From Bacillota bacterium (GTDB taxonomy: Bacteria; Bacillota; Clostridia; Acetivibrionales; DTU013), in NCBI GenBank assembly GCA_023412915.1, contig JAEZRE010000023.1, positions 71,233 to 135,232 on the forward strand: 64,000 nucleotides of DNA. The letters are read 5' to 3'. The translations under genes and the position numbers were made by a program. Positions 35,760 to 43,848 of this stretch are shown here, in pieces. Under the pieces are notes generated by a model. The model was not told the DNA's origin and made no database searches. It saw only the letters and a program-made list of their open reading frames with translations. Numbering within the stretch: the first letter of the stretch is position 1; the number at the start of each line of letters is the position of its first letter.

Positions 35760-35788
35760 ATACTATCAAGATTTTTTATGCTTTTCAA
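35760..35788 (-). promoter_or_regulatory. Promoter of the candidate small RNA
   Basis: Minus-strand -35 TTGAAA (35783-35788), exact 17-base spacer, -10 TAGTAT (35760-35765). It points directly into the hairpin at 35678-35754. Confidence 0.55.
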
Positions 35789-35987
35789 TGGGTTACATAA
35801 AATGCATAATTATTTATTCCACTGTATAAGTAATATGAATATATGGCGCGTTATATGACAGGTCTGCAATAATACCCTCTAAACTTGTATCCGCCTGCCT
35901 TTACGCCAAGCTATAATCAAAAAAAAATCACAGGCTGATCGATCATCCTTGATTTTTTAAACTAAACCAAGTTATGGGTCAGTTATG

Positions 35988-36021
35988 AAAAATGGGCTTT
36001 TATCCTATAAAAGGCCCATTT
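35988..36021 (-). terminator. Rho-independent terminator after leuB
   Basis: On the minus strand AAATGGGC...TTTTAT pairs with ATAAAA...GCCCATTT around a 3-base loop with one bulge. A 5-base T-run that partly overlaps the stem follows. About 105 bp past the leuB stop codon. Confidence 0.75.
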
Positions 36022-36125
36022 GCTATGCGATATAGCAATATATCCAATAAAATTACATTTTTTCATTTAGTTAAAATATTAGTGTATATTCAATTATATG
36101 CTGTTATATACACAAATAGTGTAGC

Positions 36126-37205
36126 TTATCTGGCGTTGATTTCTTCCGCAATGAGCCTTCCCATCTCACGCGTACCTACTTTTTTACAGCCATCGGACGA
36201 AATGTCCGACGTCCTGTACCCCCGATCCAACACATTCTTTACTGCATATTCTATCAGTTCAGCCGCTTTATTCTCATTGAGAGAATAGCGCAGCAGCATA
36301 CCGGCCGACAGTATGGTTGCTATGGGATTTGCCATATCCTTCCCGGCTATATCGGGCGCTGAGCCGTGTATAGGCTCATAGAGGCCGAGAGACCCGCTTC
36401 CCAGGCTGGCTGACGGCAACATGCCAATCGAACCCGTAATCATGGACGCCTCGTCGGAAAGAATGTCGCCGAAAAGGTTGGAGGTGACAATCACGTCAAA
36501 TTGCCTTGGATTACGTACCAGCTGCATTGCGGCATTATCAACGTAAAGATGGTTCAGCGTTATCCCGGGATAATCCTTTGAAACCCTTGTGACGACCTCC
36601 CGCCAGAGTCTCGAGCTCTCAAGGACATTGGCCTTGTCGACGGACGTAACTATTCCCCTGCGCTTGCCCGCAGCAACAAAAGCCAGTCTTGCTATCCTCT
36701 CTATTTCGCCGGTATTGTACTTTTCCGTATCGAAGGCCGCATCCATTCCGTCTTCTCTTGTTCTGCCCCGCTCGCCGAAATAAATACCTCCGGTCAGTTC
36801 CCTCACCACTAGAAGGTCAATGTTATCGCCGATTATCTCCGGTTTGAGAGGAGAGGCGCCGCTCAGGGCCTTGTATATCACCGCCGGCCTGAGATTGGCA
36901 AAAAGACCGAGTCCTGCCCTTATCCCCAACAAACCGGCTTCAGGCCCTTTCCCGCCCGGAAGACCTTCCCATTTCAGCCCCCCCACCGCTCCAAGCAAAA
37001 CAGCGTCGCTTTCCCTGCAAGCCTTCAGCGTAGCATCAGGAAGTGGCTGTCCGCAGGCGTCTATGGCACAGCCGCCCATTAATTCGTAATCGAACTGAAA
37101 CTGTATGTCGAGCCTGCTTCCGACTGTTTTCAGGACTTCGACCGCTTGCTCGACGACTTCGGGACCTATTCCGTCCCCGCTTAATACCGTTATTTTATAT
37201 TTCAC
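36126..37205 (-). CDS. leuB: 3-Isopropylmalate dehydrogenase
   Basis: Third step of leucine synthesis: NAD-dependent oxidation and decarboxylation of 3-isopropylmalate. The 359-aa protein shows GDGIGPEV (9-16), LLGAVGG, the substrate-binding RELTGGIYFG and the DNAAMQLVRNPRQFDVIVTSNLFGD region in which metal-binding aspartates lie. The start is a GTG at 37203-37205 after AGGAGG. Last gene of leuC-leuD-leuB; leuA is not in the window. Confidence 0.95.
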   Translation of the reverse strand: MKYKITVLSGDGIGPEVVEQAVEVLKTVGSRLDIQFQFDYELMGGCAIDACGQPLPDATLKACRESDAVLLGAVGGLKWEGLPGGKGPEAGLLGIRAGLGLFANLRPAVIYKALSGASPLKPEIIGDNIDLLVVRELTGGIYFGERGRTREDGMDAAFDTEKYNTGEIERIARLAFVAAGKRRGIVTSVDKANVLESSRLWREVVTRVSKDYPGITLNHLYVDNAAMQLVRNPRQFDVIVTSNLFGDILSDEASMITGSIGMLPSASLGSGSLGLYEPIHGSAPDIAGKDMANPIATILSAGMLLRYSLNENKAAELIEYAVKNVLDRGYRTSDISSDGCKKVGTREMGRLIAEEINAR

Positions 37206-37216
37206 TATAGAACCTC

Positions 37217-37705
37217 CTATGCCTGCTGCCTGATATAACCTATCAGTCCGTCGGCCGCGATGATCTTCTGCATGAACTCCGGGAACGGAACTCCTTTATA
37301 GGAGACACCCTTCGTCCGGTTGGTTATAACGCCTGAATCGAGATCGACATCGAGTTCGTCCCCCTCCGATATCCCTGCAGCCGCTTCCGGGCATTCTATG
37401 ATCGGCAGGCCGGTATTTATCGCGTTGCGGTAAAATATCCTCGCGAAGGTCTCGGCAATGATACAGGATATGCCGGAAGCCTTTATTGCTATAGGAGCAT
37501 GCTCTCTGGACGAACCGCAGCCGAAATTCCTGCCTGCTACCATAATATCGCCCTTTTGGACCCTCTTTACGAAACCTGCGTCAAGATCCTCCATACAATG
37601 TGACGCAAGCTCCGCGGGGTCGGATGTGTTCAAATACCTGGCCGGTATAATGACGTCCGTATCCACATTGTTGCCGTATTTTATGACTTTGCCATGAATT
37701 TTCAA
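37217..37705 (-). CDS. leuD: 3-Isopropylmalate dehydratase small subunit
   Basis: Swivelling domain that completes the LeuCD aconitase-type isomerase. The 162-aa length is that of the separate small subunit found in Clostridia and archaea. Signature motifs are DTDVIIPARYLN (14-25), VAGRNFGCGSSREHAPIAI (56-74) and the flexible YKGVPFP loop. It lies 19 bp after leuC and 11 bp before leuB, in one operon. Confidence 0.95.
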   Translation of the reverse strand: MKIHGKVIKYGNNVDTDVIIPARYLNTSDPAELASHCMEDLDAGFVKRVQKGDIMVAGRNFGCGSSREHAPIAIKASGISCIIAETFARIFYRNAINTGLPIIECPEAAAGISEGDELDVDLDSGVITNRTKGVSYKGVPFPEFMQKIIAADGLIGYIRQQA

Positions 37706-37724
37706 TTCAGATACCTCCCATCTT

Positions 37725-39008
37725 TTACAATTCGTCAGGCGATGCTATCCTGCCTGCCACTGCCGACGCCGCCGCTATAGCAGGGCTCGCCAGATATACT
37801 TCGCTCTCGGGGTGACCCATTCTACCGACGAAATTCCTGTTGGTCGTAGCGACAGCCCGTTCGCCCTTTGCAAGTATACCCATATGCCCTCCCAGGCAAG
37901 GTCCGCAAGTGGGCGTGCTGACCGCAGCCCCCGCGTCTACGAATATGTCGAACAAGCCTTCACTCATAGCCTGTTTCCAAATCTTCTGCGTCGCCGGGAT
38001 AATGATGCACCTCACATCCCTGTGGATCTTGCGCCCTTTGAGGATGCCTGCCGCAATGCGAAGATCCTCGAGCCTTCCGTTAGTACAGGAACCGATTATT
38101 ACCTGGTCGATCCTGACGTCTCCCACCTTGTCGATCGTCCTTGCCTTGTCGGGCAGAGGCGGAAATGCAACGGTAGGCTTGACTTCACTGAGATCGATAG
38201 TATAGCTTTCACTGTAAACCGCATCCTCGTCTGCTGAGTAAACCTTATATTGCCTTTCCGAATGCTCTTTCGCGTAGGCCACAGTTTTTTCATCAACCTG
38301 GAAGATACCGTTTTTTGCCCCCGCTTCTATTGCCATATTGGCCATTGAGAACCTGTCGTCCATTGAAAGATGCTCAAGCCCGTCTCCTGTAAACTCCATC
38401 GATTTGTAAAGGGCGCCGTCCACCCCTATCATTCCTATAATATGAAGGATCACATCCTTGCCGCTAACCCATTTGCCCGGTTTTCCCTTCAGTTCGAACC
38501 TGATTGCCTCGGGGACCTTGAACCAGGCCTCGCCCATGGCCATCCCCGCAGCCATGTCCGTACTGCCGACGCCTGTCGAGAAAGCTCCGAGCGCACCGTA
38601 GGTGCAGGTATGCGAATCGGCACCGATCACGACGTCACCCGGAACCACCAGGCCCTTTTCCGGCAGCAGGGCATGCTCCACGCCCATTTGGCCGACTTCG
38701 AAATAGTTCACAATATCCATTTCCCGCGCAAATTCCCTTATGAATTTCACCTGTTCGGCGGATTTGATGTCCTTGTTCGGTGTAAAGTGATCAGGAACAA
38801 TGGCGATCTTATTTTTATCGAAAACATGATCCAGGCCTATTTTCCTGAATTCCTTAACGGCTACGGGAGCAGTGATATCGTTTCCAAGCACCATGTCGAG
38901 CCGGGCCATTATCAGTTGCCCTGCCTCCACCCTGTCGAGCCCCGCATGGGCCGCAAGGATCTTCTGAGTCATTGTCATCCCTCTGCCGCCTGAATTATTG
39001 TTCTGCAT
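37725..39008 (-). CDS. leuC: 3-Isopropylmalate dehydratase large subunit
   Basis: Carries the [4Fe-4S] cluster that isomerises 2- to 3-isopropylmalate. Cluster cysteines lie in IGSCTNG and in CGPCLGG near the C-terminus; GADSHTCTYGALG is also conserved. The 427-aa length fits the archaeal/clostridial type. The ATG at 39008 follows GGAGGG by 8 bases; an inner ATG at 38972, beginning with MTQKILAAHAG, has its own GAGGG and is an alternative. Two 49-bp structured elements precede it. Confidence 0.95.
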   Translation of the reverse strand: MQNNNSGGRGMTMTQKILAAHAGLDRVEAGQLIMARLDMVLGNDITAPVAVKEFRKIGLDHVFDKNKIAIVPDHFTPNKDIKSAEQVKFIREFAREMDIVNYFEVGQMGVEHALLPEKGLVVPGDVVIGADSHTCTYGALGAFSTGVGSTDMAAGMAMGEAWFKVPEAIRFELKGKPGKWVSGKDVILHIIGMIGVDGALYKSMEFTGDGLEHLSMDDRFSMANMAIEAGAKNGIFQVDEKTVAYAKEHSERQYKVYSADEDAVYSESYTIDLSEVKPTVAFPPLPDKARTIDKVGDVRIDQVIIGSCTNGRLEDLRIAAGILKGRKIHRDVRCIIIPATQKIWKQAMSEGLFDIFVDAGAAVSTPTCGPCLGGHMGILAKGERAVATTNRNFVGRMGHPESEVYLASPAIAAASAVAGRIASPDEL

Positions 39009-39036
39009 AAATATATCCCTCCCTTGAAAACGTACC

Positions 39037-39134
39037 GAGGATGCTTAAAATGAAAACCGCGCCTTGAGGGGCGCTAAACATCCTCACTTGGATGCCTTGA
39101 ATGATATCCGCGCCTTGAGAGCGATAAACATCCC
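39037..39134 (-). repeat. Tandem pair of the 49-bp structured element (family A), before leuC
   Basis: Units 39037-39085 and 39086-39134. The first has outer stem GAGGATG/CATCCTC and inner hairpin GCGCC...GGGGCGC. The second has outer stem GGATG/CATCC and a weaker inner stem. The core AATGA-A-CCGCGCCTTGAG...TAAAC is shared with the pair at 3554-3651. On the minus strand a TATAAT at 39146-39151 could put both units in the leuC leader RNA; that promoter lacks a good -35. Confidence 0.82.
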
Positions 39135-39229
39135 CTTGTGTAAAGATTATATCGCCCGCCGCTTTAGGATTCTTCCTGTTACTTACTGTTATTCAGCAGC
39201 AATATTCATGTTTTTTGACGTGGAGATAT

Positions 39230-40117
39230 TTAGTTCTCTTGTTTTTTTCTGTACTGGAGGGGGGTCAGACTGGTATACTTCTTGAACATTTCATTAAAGC
39301 GCTGCTGGTTCGAAAAACCTACGCTCAACGCGATGTCACTGATTTTAAGACCTGTGTCGGACAAAAGTTCCTTAGCCCTGTCGATCCGGACTTTGAGCAG
39401 GTAATTTATCGGGCTCATTCCGGTTTCTTCCTTGAAAGCCCTTGTAAAATAGCTTGGGCTGAGAAATACGAATTTTGCAATATCCCCAAGCGAAATATCC
39501 CGCTCGAAATTGGTGTGGATGAAATTCACGGATATGCCGATCAATTCCTTGAGCTTGGGGCTTTTTGACTTGATGCTGTTTTCCCACTCCATCTTGAGGG
39601 CGCGGGAAAGTAGTACGAAAAGCTCGAGTATCAGCAGATAATTGAGGAAATCGCTGCCCGGTTCACTGCTCTCACGTTCTTTCAATATACGATTCAATAA
39701 AATTACAATCTCATTCTTCTGACTGACCTTCAGCGTAATATACGGCCCGGTCTCCCTGCTGCTGACGAAATTGAGGAAATCCTCGAGAGGTATCTCGGAA
39801 TATTCACCGTTGATTCTGCTTTCGAAAGTGAAATTAAGAACAATGAACTCACAGCCGTTTTCGGACTTGACAATAAACTTGTGATACTGGAGCGGTTTAA
39901 TTATGACTATGTCGTTAGGGCCAAGTGTCACAGGCTGCCCGGATATCTCAAATACGGCGTAACCCTTCTTCATATAGACCATTTCGTAATTTTCATGGCG
40001 GTTCGGTTCCATGGACCAGGTGATATCCTGTATCCTTTCGAGCGATTTAACTATGACAGGCAGAAAGTTCGACGAATTCAGAAGACCTTCCCACGCCTTT
40101 GGCAGAAGCTTATCCAT
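39230..40117 (-). CDS. AraC-family transcriptional regulator with cupin domain
   Basis: A 295-aa regulator. The N-terminal half (about 20-125) is a cupin-like sensor (EMVYMKKGYAVFEISGQPVTLGPNDIV begins near 48). The C-terminal 100 residues hold two helix-turn-helices (LGDIAKFVFLSPSYFTRAF and ISDIALSVGFSNQQRFNEMF). The start at 40115-40117 follows GGGGTG. Target genes are unknown; the gene lies alone between leuC and ydbC-type genes, and sugar or osmolyte sensing is typical for the family. Confidence 0.9.
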   Translation of the reverse strand: MDKLLPKAWEGLLNSSNFLPVIVKSLERIQDITWSMEPNRHENYEMVYMKKGYAVFEISGQPVTLGPNDIVIIKPLQYHKFIVKSENGCEFIVLNFTFESRINGEYSEIPLEDFLNFVSSRETGPYITLKVSQKNEIVILLNRILKERESSEPGSDFLNYLLILELFVLLSRALKMEWENSIKSKSPKLKELIGISVNFIHTNFERDISLGDIAKFVFLSPSYFTRAFKEETGMSPINYLLKVRIDRAKELLSDTGLKISDIALSVGFSNQQRFNEMFKKYTSLTPLQYRKKQEN

Positions 40118-40152
40118 AATTTCACCCCGGCTTTCAATCAAATTATAACCCA

Positions 40153-40408
40153 TTGAAAGACAATTGTCACGAGGATGCTCCTGCTGTGGTATGGACCTAT
40201 GGCGGCAACGCCTGTTATAGGGGTTATGCGGGCTGCGGCGGCTATGGCGAGTATGGGAACAACGGCGCAGCAGCGGTTATGAGGGCTACAACAGTAACGG
40301 CGATTATGCTCCGGCGGTTATGGCGAGTATGGCGATTATGCTCCGGCGGCTATTGCTGCGGTGGCAGTACTAGTCCGGCTAGTGAGGACCGGCTTCGCTG
40401 GACACGCC
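40153..40408 (+). pseudogene. Decayed Gly/Tyr-rich ORF
   Basis: Gly/Tyr-rich coding pattern moves through all three plus-strand frames. The first frame gives CYRGYAGCGGYGEYGNNG, the second GSSGYEGYNSNGDYAP, the third GGYGEYGDYAP, and the first again GGYCCGG. Restoring single bases near 40267, 40314 and 40342 would join them into one Gly-Tyr repeat protein. Such proteins are often spore coat or surface proteins. This fills most of the 311-bp gap 40118-40428. The frameshift positions are approximate. Confidence 0.45.
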
Positions 40409-40414
40409 ACCGCC

Positions 40415-40437
40415 AAAAAAAGAGGCCGTCAGGCCTC
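40415..40437 (-). terminator. Rho-independent terminator of the YdbC-type gene
   Basis: On the minus strand GAGGCC (40437-40432) pairs with GGCCTC (40427-40422) over a 4-base loop, followed by seven T. The stop codon of the gene lies inside the hairpin. Confidence 0.88.
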
Positions 40438-40671
40438 CATTTCGTCTAATTCTATAGTGGAAAGTAACTTTTTGAGTTCTTCCACCTCATTTCGGTTCAA
40501 TGTCACTCCCTTGCCCATCTTTTCATGAGTTTCATCCCAGTCGCGGATATCCAGCTTGGGCTTGCGGTCATTCCAGCTCACAAGGTTGACTTCCTTTTTC
40601 CAGCCCTTGCTGCCTTCCCCTATAACGCCGATATGTTTTTTAATCTCATACTTAAGTTCTGCCATTTTCAA
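40429..40671 (-). CDS. PC4/YdbC-like ssDNA-binding protein, 80 aa
   Basis: Member of the YdbC family, which has the fold of the eukaryotic coactivator PC4 and binds single-stranded DNA or RNA. Recognised from KYEIKKHIGVIGE at the start, GWKKEVNLVSWNDRKPKLDIRDW in the middle and MGKGVTLNRNEVEELKKLL at the end. The length is typical. It lies 90 bp after the CpaB-like gene and may be read through from the Tad-like operon before the terminator. Confidence 0.88.
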   Translation of the reverse strand: MKMAELKYEIKKHIGVIGEGSKGWKKEVNLVSWNDRKPKLDIRDWDETHEKMGKGVTLNRNEVEELKKLLSTIELDEMEA

Positions 40672-40761
40672 CCCTCCATTTTATTGAATACACAAGTTTT
40701 GCAGTGCTATTTCAACGGACTTGCCGTCCTCTGCCGTTTACGCCCTTTACAGGAGCACCGT

Positions 40762-41439
40762 TCATCCTTTCGGTATGCAGGACAGCTCAAGCCTCCCGTT
40801 GCTTTTGGCGTAAGCCAGGAAAACGGCCTGTTCCTGTGTCACTTCGAAGGATACATACCTGGGAGTTTTCTCACTTTCCGAAGGACCCAGCAGCCGTCCG
40901 TCTTCATCAACAAGTCCGGCAACCCGGACATTTTTTACTATCCTGATACCGCTTGAAACAGGTGCCGCATCAGTGACTCCCCCGGCCTTGGGCGTCTGTT
41001 CCACTGTCGTTCCCTGGTTCGGTACATATATTATATCAACGAACTGCCTGTCTGAAAACTGCCATCCGTTTGCCTGGTCGGTCTTCAATTCAACAGAAAA
41101 AAGCCTGTTGTTCTTGTCCTCAGCCTTGGCAATTTTACGGCTGTCAGAGGATAATCTGGCCTTGAGGAGCATCTCCCCGTTTACAAGGTCGGTGGAAGTC
41201 CTTTTGCCAATGGCTTCGTCAACTATCTTAACCGCGTCGGGATGCACCGAGCTGCCTCCGGTTTCCCTTAACTCAAGCATATCCGCAGTAATTAAGGTAT
41301 TGCCGGGTATATTCGCTTTGGTGAAGACGACTTCCTCCTTCGTGTCGTAGCCAGACGCGCTTGTTATTATCGTCGTCTCTGCAGTTACCAGAAGTACAAC
41401 GATCACAAGCGCCACGACGATCCATCCTAACCTTTTCAT
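40762..41439 (-). CDS. CpaB/SAF-domain pilus assembly protein
   Basis: 225 aa with one N-terminal membrane anchor (residues 6-22) and an extracellular SAF domain (about 35-105, FTKANIPGNTLITADMLEL and following). In Tad systems CpaB/RcpC proteins act at the cell surface during pilus assembly and, in Gram-negatives, with the secretin. No secretin gene is expected or found here. Last pilus gene of the operon, 20 bp after the TadE-like gene. Confidence 0.78.
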   Translation of the reverse strand: MKRLGWIVVALVIVVLLVTAETTIITSASGYDTKEEVVFTKANIPGNTLITADMLELRETGGSSVHPDAVKIVDEAIGKRTSTDLVNGEMLLKARLSSDSRKIAKAEDKNNRLFSVELKTDQANGWQFSDRQFVDIIYVPNQGTTVEQTPKAGGVTDAAPVSSGIRIVKNVRVAGLVDEDGRLLGPSESEKTPRYVSFEVTQEQAVFLAYAKSNGRLELSCIPKG

Positions 41440-41459
41440 GGTCTCCGCCCCATTCTGAA

Positions 41460-42224
41460 TTAATTATTCACAGGTATTTCCGAATCCACATGCACTGTCA
41501 CATCCACATGATCCCTGCCAAGCAGGTTCAGTATTATGCCCCGGTAAAGCGACGGCTTGATCGGAATATTGACGCAGCTGTGCACCGCAGGTCTTTCGAT
41601 CGTCGAACCGTTAGGACACACCACCGGAAAACCTTCCCCATAAAATGTCAAGGACAATATCTCCACACGCCCTTCCGCAATAGAGTCGCTCCTGGGCATC
41701 ATGCCGCTGTCCAGCTTAAGGTTTTTACATAGCAATTCCTGAAAAATATCCCCTGCCTTTTCATCGAAAAGGTCTACGCTCACCTTGCCGAGGCTTGCGG
41801 CATTCAAGGCGTCATATACGGAAATATTCGTCATATCGACCGAATCCCGTATGAGCCTGGCTTTATCGAGCAATATGTATCTTTCCATTACCGATGAGAA
41901 AACAGGGAATATGACAAACACAAGCATCGCCGCCATAATGACCACTTCAGCCACAGCGCTCCCCGAGGCACATCTCATGCCACTCACCCTAATGCTTCTG
42001 ACGCTTCTCCCCGTACTCCCTTCGGCACGTCTCCCGGCATTTTTCCCGGCACTTCCCACGGTACCCCTCACGGCATTCCTCACGACACCCCTTACGGCAC
42101 TCTCTACGGCGCCCCTCACGGCATTCCTCACGACACCCTTTACGGCACTCTCTACGGCGCCTGCCGACGCATCCTCAGCAGCGCTTGCTCCGGCAGCTTT
42201 GAAACAGGCAAGACGAACACTCAT
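41460..42224 (-). CDS. TadE-like membrane protein with Ala/Arg/Val repeat N-terminus
   Basis: 254 aa. From about residue 84 it resembles TadE pseudopilins: GSAVAEVVIMAAMLVFVIFPVF is the membrane segment, followed by an extracellular domain with cysteines (CKNLKLDSG; VCPNGS). The first 80 residues are low-complexity, basic and repetitive: two 48-bp DNA repeats (42066-42113 and 42114-42161) encode AVESAVRGVVRNAVRG-type units. The ATG at 42224 overlaps the previous stop codon (TGATG) and follows AAGGAAGGT. An internal ATG at 41978 would give a plain 172-aa TadE-like protein, so the true start should be tested. Confidence 0.7.
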   Translation of the reverse strand: MSVRLACFKAAGASAAEDASAGAVESAVKGVVRNAVRGAVESAVRGVVRNAVRGTVGSAGKNAGRRAEGSTGRSVRSIRVSGMRCASGSAVAEVVIMAAMLVFVIFPVFSSVMERYILLDKARLIRDSVDMTNISVYDALNAASLGKVSVDLFDEKAGDIFQELLCKNLKLDSGMMPRSDSIAEGRVEILSLTFYGEGFPVVCPNGSTIERPAVHSCVNIPIKPSLYRGIILNLLGRDHVDVTVHVDSEIPVNN

Positions 42225-42601
42225 CAGTTGACTACCTTCCTTGACATCGTAGTTTTCTCGTAGATCATCCGAATATCGCGATCCTCTCTTTTAAAAAGCT
42301 CCGTCAACCTGTTCCAGCTGTAATCCCCTTCGACGCGCAGTGTCAGCTGTTCGCCCTGGCGCGCGCTTGCCGTGGCATTTACAACTATATTGGTAAAGCC
42401 CGCGGCTTCGAGTTCTTCCTGCAGCTCGCTGCGGTCGCCGCCGTCCAAACCGCCTCCGTTCTCCATCCTGAGAAGGGAATCCCGACAGGCTGTATCAAAG
42501 TCTGCCTTCACAGACAACGGCAGAAAAAATTCAATAAAATACACCAGCAGTGATACCATTATTACAAGTATAACACCTGTTACTACCGCTCTTGCAGGCA
42601 T
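42224..42601 (-). CDS. Small single-pass membrane protein of the Tad-like operon (DUF4320/pseudopilin type)
   Basis: 125 aa. An N-terminal membrane segment at about residues 4-23 (AVVTGVILVIMVSLLVYFIE) is followed by an extracellular domain of about 100 residues, with GFTNIVVNATAS and LRVEGDYSW beta-strand-like stretches. I place it among small pseudopilin-like proteins that accompany clostridial Tad operons; family assignment is tentative. The ATG at 42599-42601 follows AGGGG, and the frame's longer start to 42658 overlaps the Flp-like gene. Confidence 0.68.
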   Translation of the reverse strand: MPARAVVTGVILVIMVSLLVYFIEFFLPLSVKADFDTACRDSLLRMENGGGLDGGDRSELQEELEAAGFTNIVVNATASARQGEQLTLRVEGDYSWNRLTELFKREDRDIRMIYEKTTMSRKVVN

Positions 42602-42612
42602 GTCGCACCCCT

Positions 42613-42858
42613 TTATACAGAAGTAGGAAATATTTTTGATGCAATCGTAGTTCCCCACCAGTCGGAAAGACCGTCCATAATATCTGCGGCAAAAGTCCTG
42701 AGGCTCGGTATTATGACAAATGCCGCAATTATGAGCGCAGCCGCGATCCCAAGCAGTTCATTCATTCCGAACCCCCTGTTGTCGTCTCTGAAACGGCGCA
42801 AAGATTTCCTATTCCCCAGCATGGAAAGGATAGTTTTAATTCCGATAATCATATACAT
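42613..42858 (-). CDS. Flp-like type IVb prepilin
   Basis: 81 aa. It has a 29-residue basic leader, then the processing motif NRG|FGMNE, giving Phe at +1 and Glu at +5 (E34) of the mature protein. A hydrophobic helix follows (LLGIAAALIIAAFVIIPSL). The mature pilin would be only 52 residues, as in Flp pilins. No TadV-type prepilin peptidase is in the window. The small size and position after tadC support a pilin role; the leader is longer than usual. Confidence 0.75.
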   Translation of the reverse strand: MYMIIGIKTILSMLGNRKSLRRFRDDNRGFGMNELLGIAAALIIAAFVIIPSLRTFAADIMDGLSDWWGTTIASKIFPTSV

Positions 42859-42871
42859 ACCTCCCTGAAAA

Positions 42872-43780
42872 TTAATTTATGAATATCTTTCCGATTGCCT
42901 CCCCGGTGTCTTTAAGCATCGGCACGATTATCATCACAACCACGATCGCAACAAATACGGCCGCCGCCGCAAGACTCCTGTTCCTGCAGCTTTCCGTTTC
43001 CGCCTGTATGTAATTGAAATATTTCTTGAACATTACATCCTCCTGCTTCGCAAGGAGCTCTTTGCTATCCCCGGTTTCTATGCCCTGCTTCAAAGCTATG
43101 CAAAGTGTTTCGGCCTCATGGACGTCAAAGTTGGATCTGAATTCCTCAAGCGCCGAGTCTATATCCAATGTGAGTTCATACCTGGCAGCGAGTCGTATCA
43201 ATATTCCTTTCAGTTCCTTATCCTCAGTCACCTCATAAACGGACCTTATGGCATCAGTGGGCTTGATCCCTGAAGAGATCTGATTGTGCAGGTATTTATA
43301 GATCTTATAGATATATTTCTGGAATCTCAGGTTGATTTTCCGCCTCCCTGATGAAACGACAATTTCCATGATTATATTGATAAGGACCACAGTAGCAAGC
43401 GGCCTTACAACGTCAGGGTAATTTAGGATAAAAGCGGCCACGAATACAACCGGAGACATTATAAATCTGACCAGCAGATACACCACCGGAGCATATTCGC
43501 TCTTGTAACCAGCCTTAACCATTTTTGCCCTTGCTTTTAGAAATATAGCCATCCGTCCTATCCGTTCCTCACATATATCAAGGCCGCATCCGACAAAAGC
43601 CGAGCATCTCTTGTAAATGGTAAGACGAGGGCCTCTGGACCCCAGCGCCTCCGCCACGAGTCCGGAGCCCGCAATGGACAGGCATCGTGAGACCAGTACT
43701 GCAAAGACCATATTGGCAAGATTCATCAGCAGATATACAACCAGATTTTTATCGATCAGCGCCAATAAATTTTCGAGCAT
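42872..43780 (-). CDS. TadC-like inner-membrane protein (type II secretion F domain)
   Basis: 302 aa with a hydrophobic start, two central hydrophobic segments (about 100-140) and a C-terminal segment (last 30 residues), and a T2SSF cytosolic domain in between, with conserved KYLHNQISSGIKPTDAIRSVYE and EAETLCIALKQGIETGD. Together with the TadB-like protein it would form the membrane platform driven by the CpaF ATPase. Lies 68 bp after tadB and 13 bp before the pilin gene. Confidence 0.8.
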   Translation of the reverse strand: MLENLLALIDKNLVVYLLMNLANMVFAVLVSRCLSIAGSGLVAEALGSRGPRLTIYKRCSAFVGCGLDICEERIGRMAIFLKARAKMVKAGYKSEYAPVVYLLVRFIMSPVVFVAAFILNYPDVVRPLATVVLINIIMEIVVSSGRRKINLRFQKYIYKIYKYLHNQISSGIKPTDAIRSVYEVTEDKELKGILIRLAARYELTLDIDSALEEFRSNFDVHEAETLCIALKQGIETGDSKELLAKQEDVMFKKYFNYIQAETESCRNRSLAAAAVFVAIVVVMIIVPMLKDTGEAIGKIFIN

Positions 43781-43848
43781 CCCGGTTCAACTCCTCTCCG
43801 TCCATTTCCGTTTCAACTCTGAAATTTACGTATCAATCCGGAAATGTC

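Larger units (their letters stand above)
35500..36125. other. 626-bp intergenic region: opp promoter, candidate small RNA, leu terminator
   Basis: No protein gene is supported here on either strand; the longest frames are short and lack ribosome sites. Reading along the minus strand it holds the leuB terminator, about 200 bp of AT-rich sequence, a promoter and hairpin RNA candidate, and the opp promoter. Each is listed separately. Confidence 0.7.

Noticed and set aside
38370..38993. 207-codon plus-strand frame opposite leuC
   Set aside because: Complement of a highly conserved gene; no family features and no ribosome site.
42040..42165. Regular GC-rich repeat that could be taken for a CRISPR array
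   Set aside because: Units are tandem without spacers, 48 bp long, and in frame with a coding sequence; no cas genes are present.
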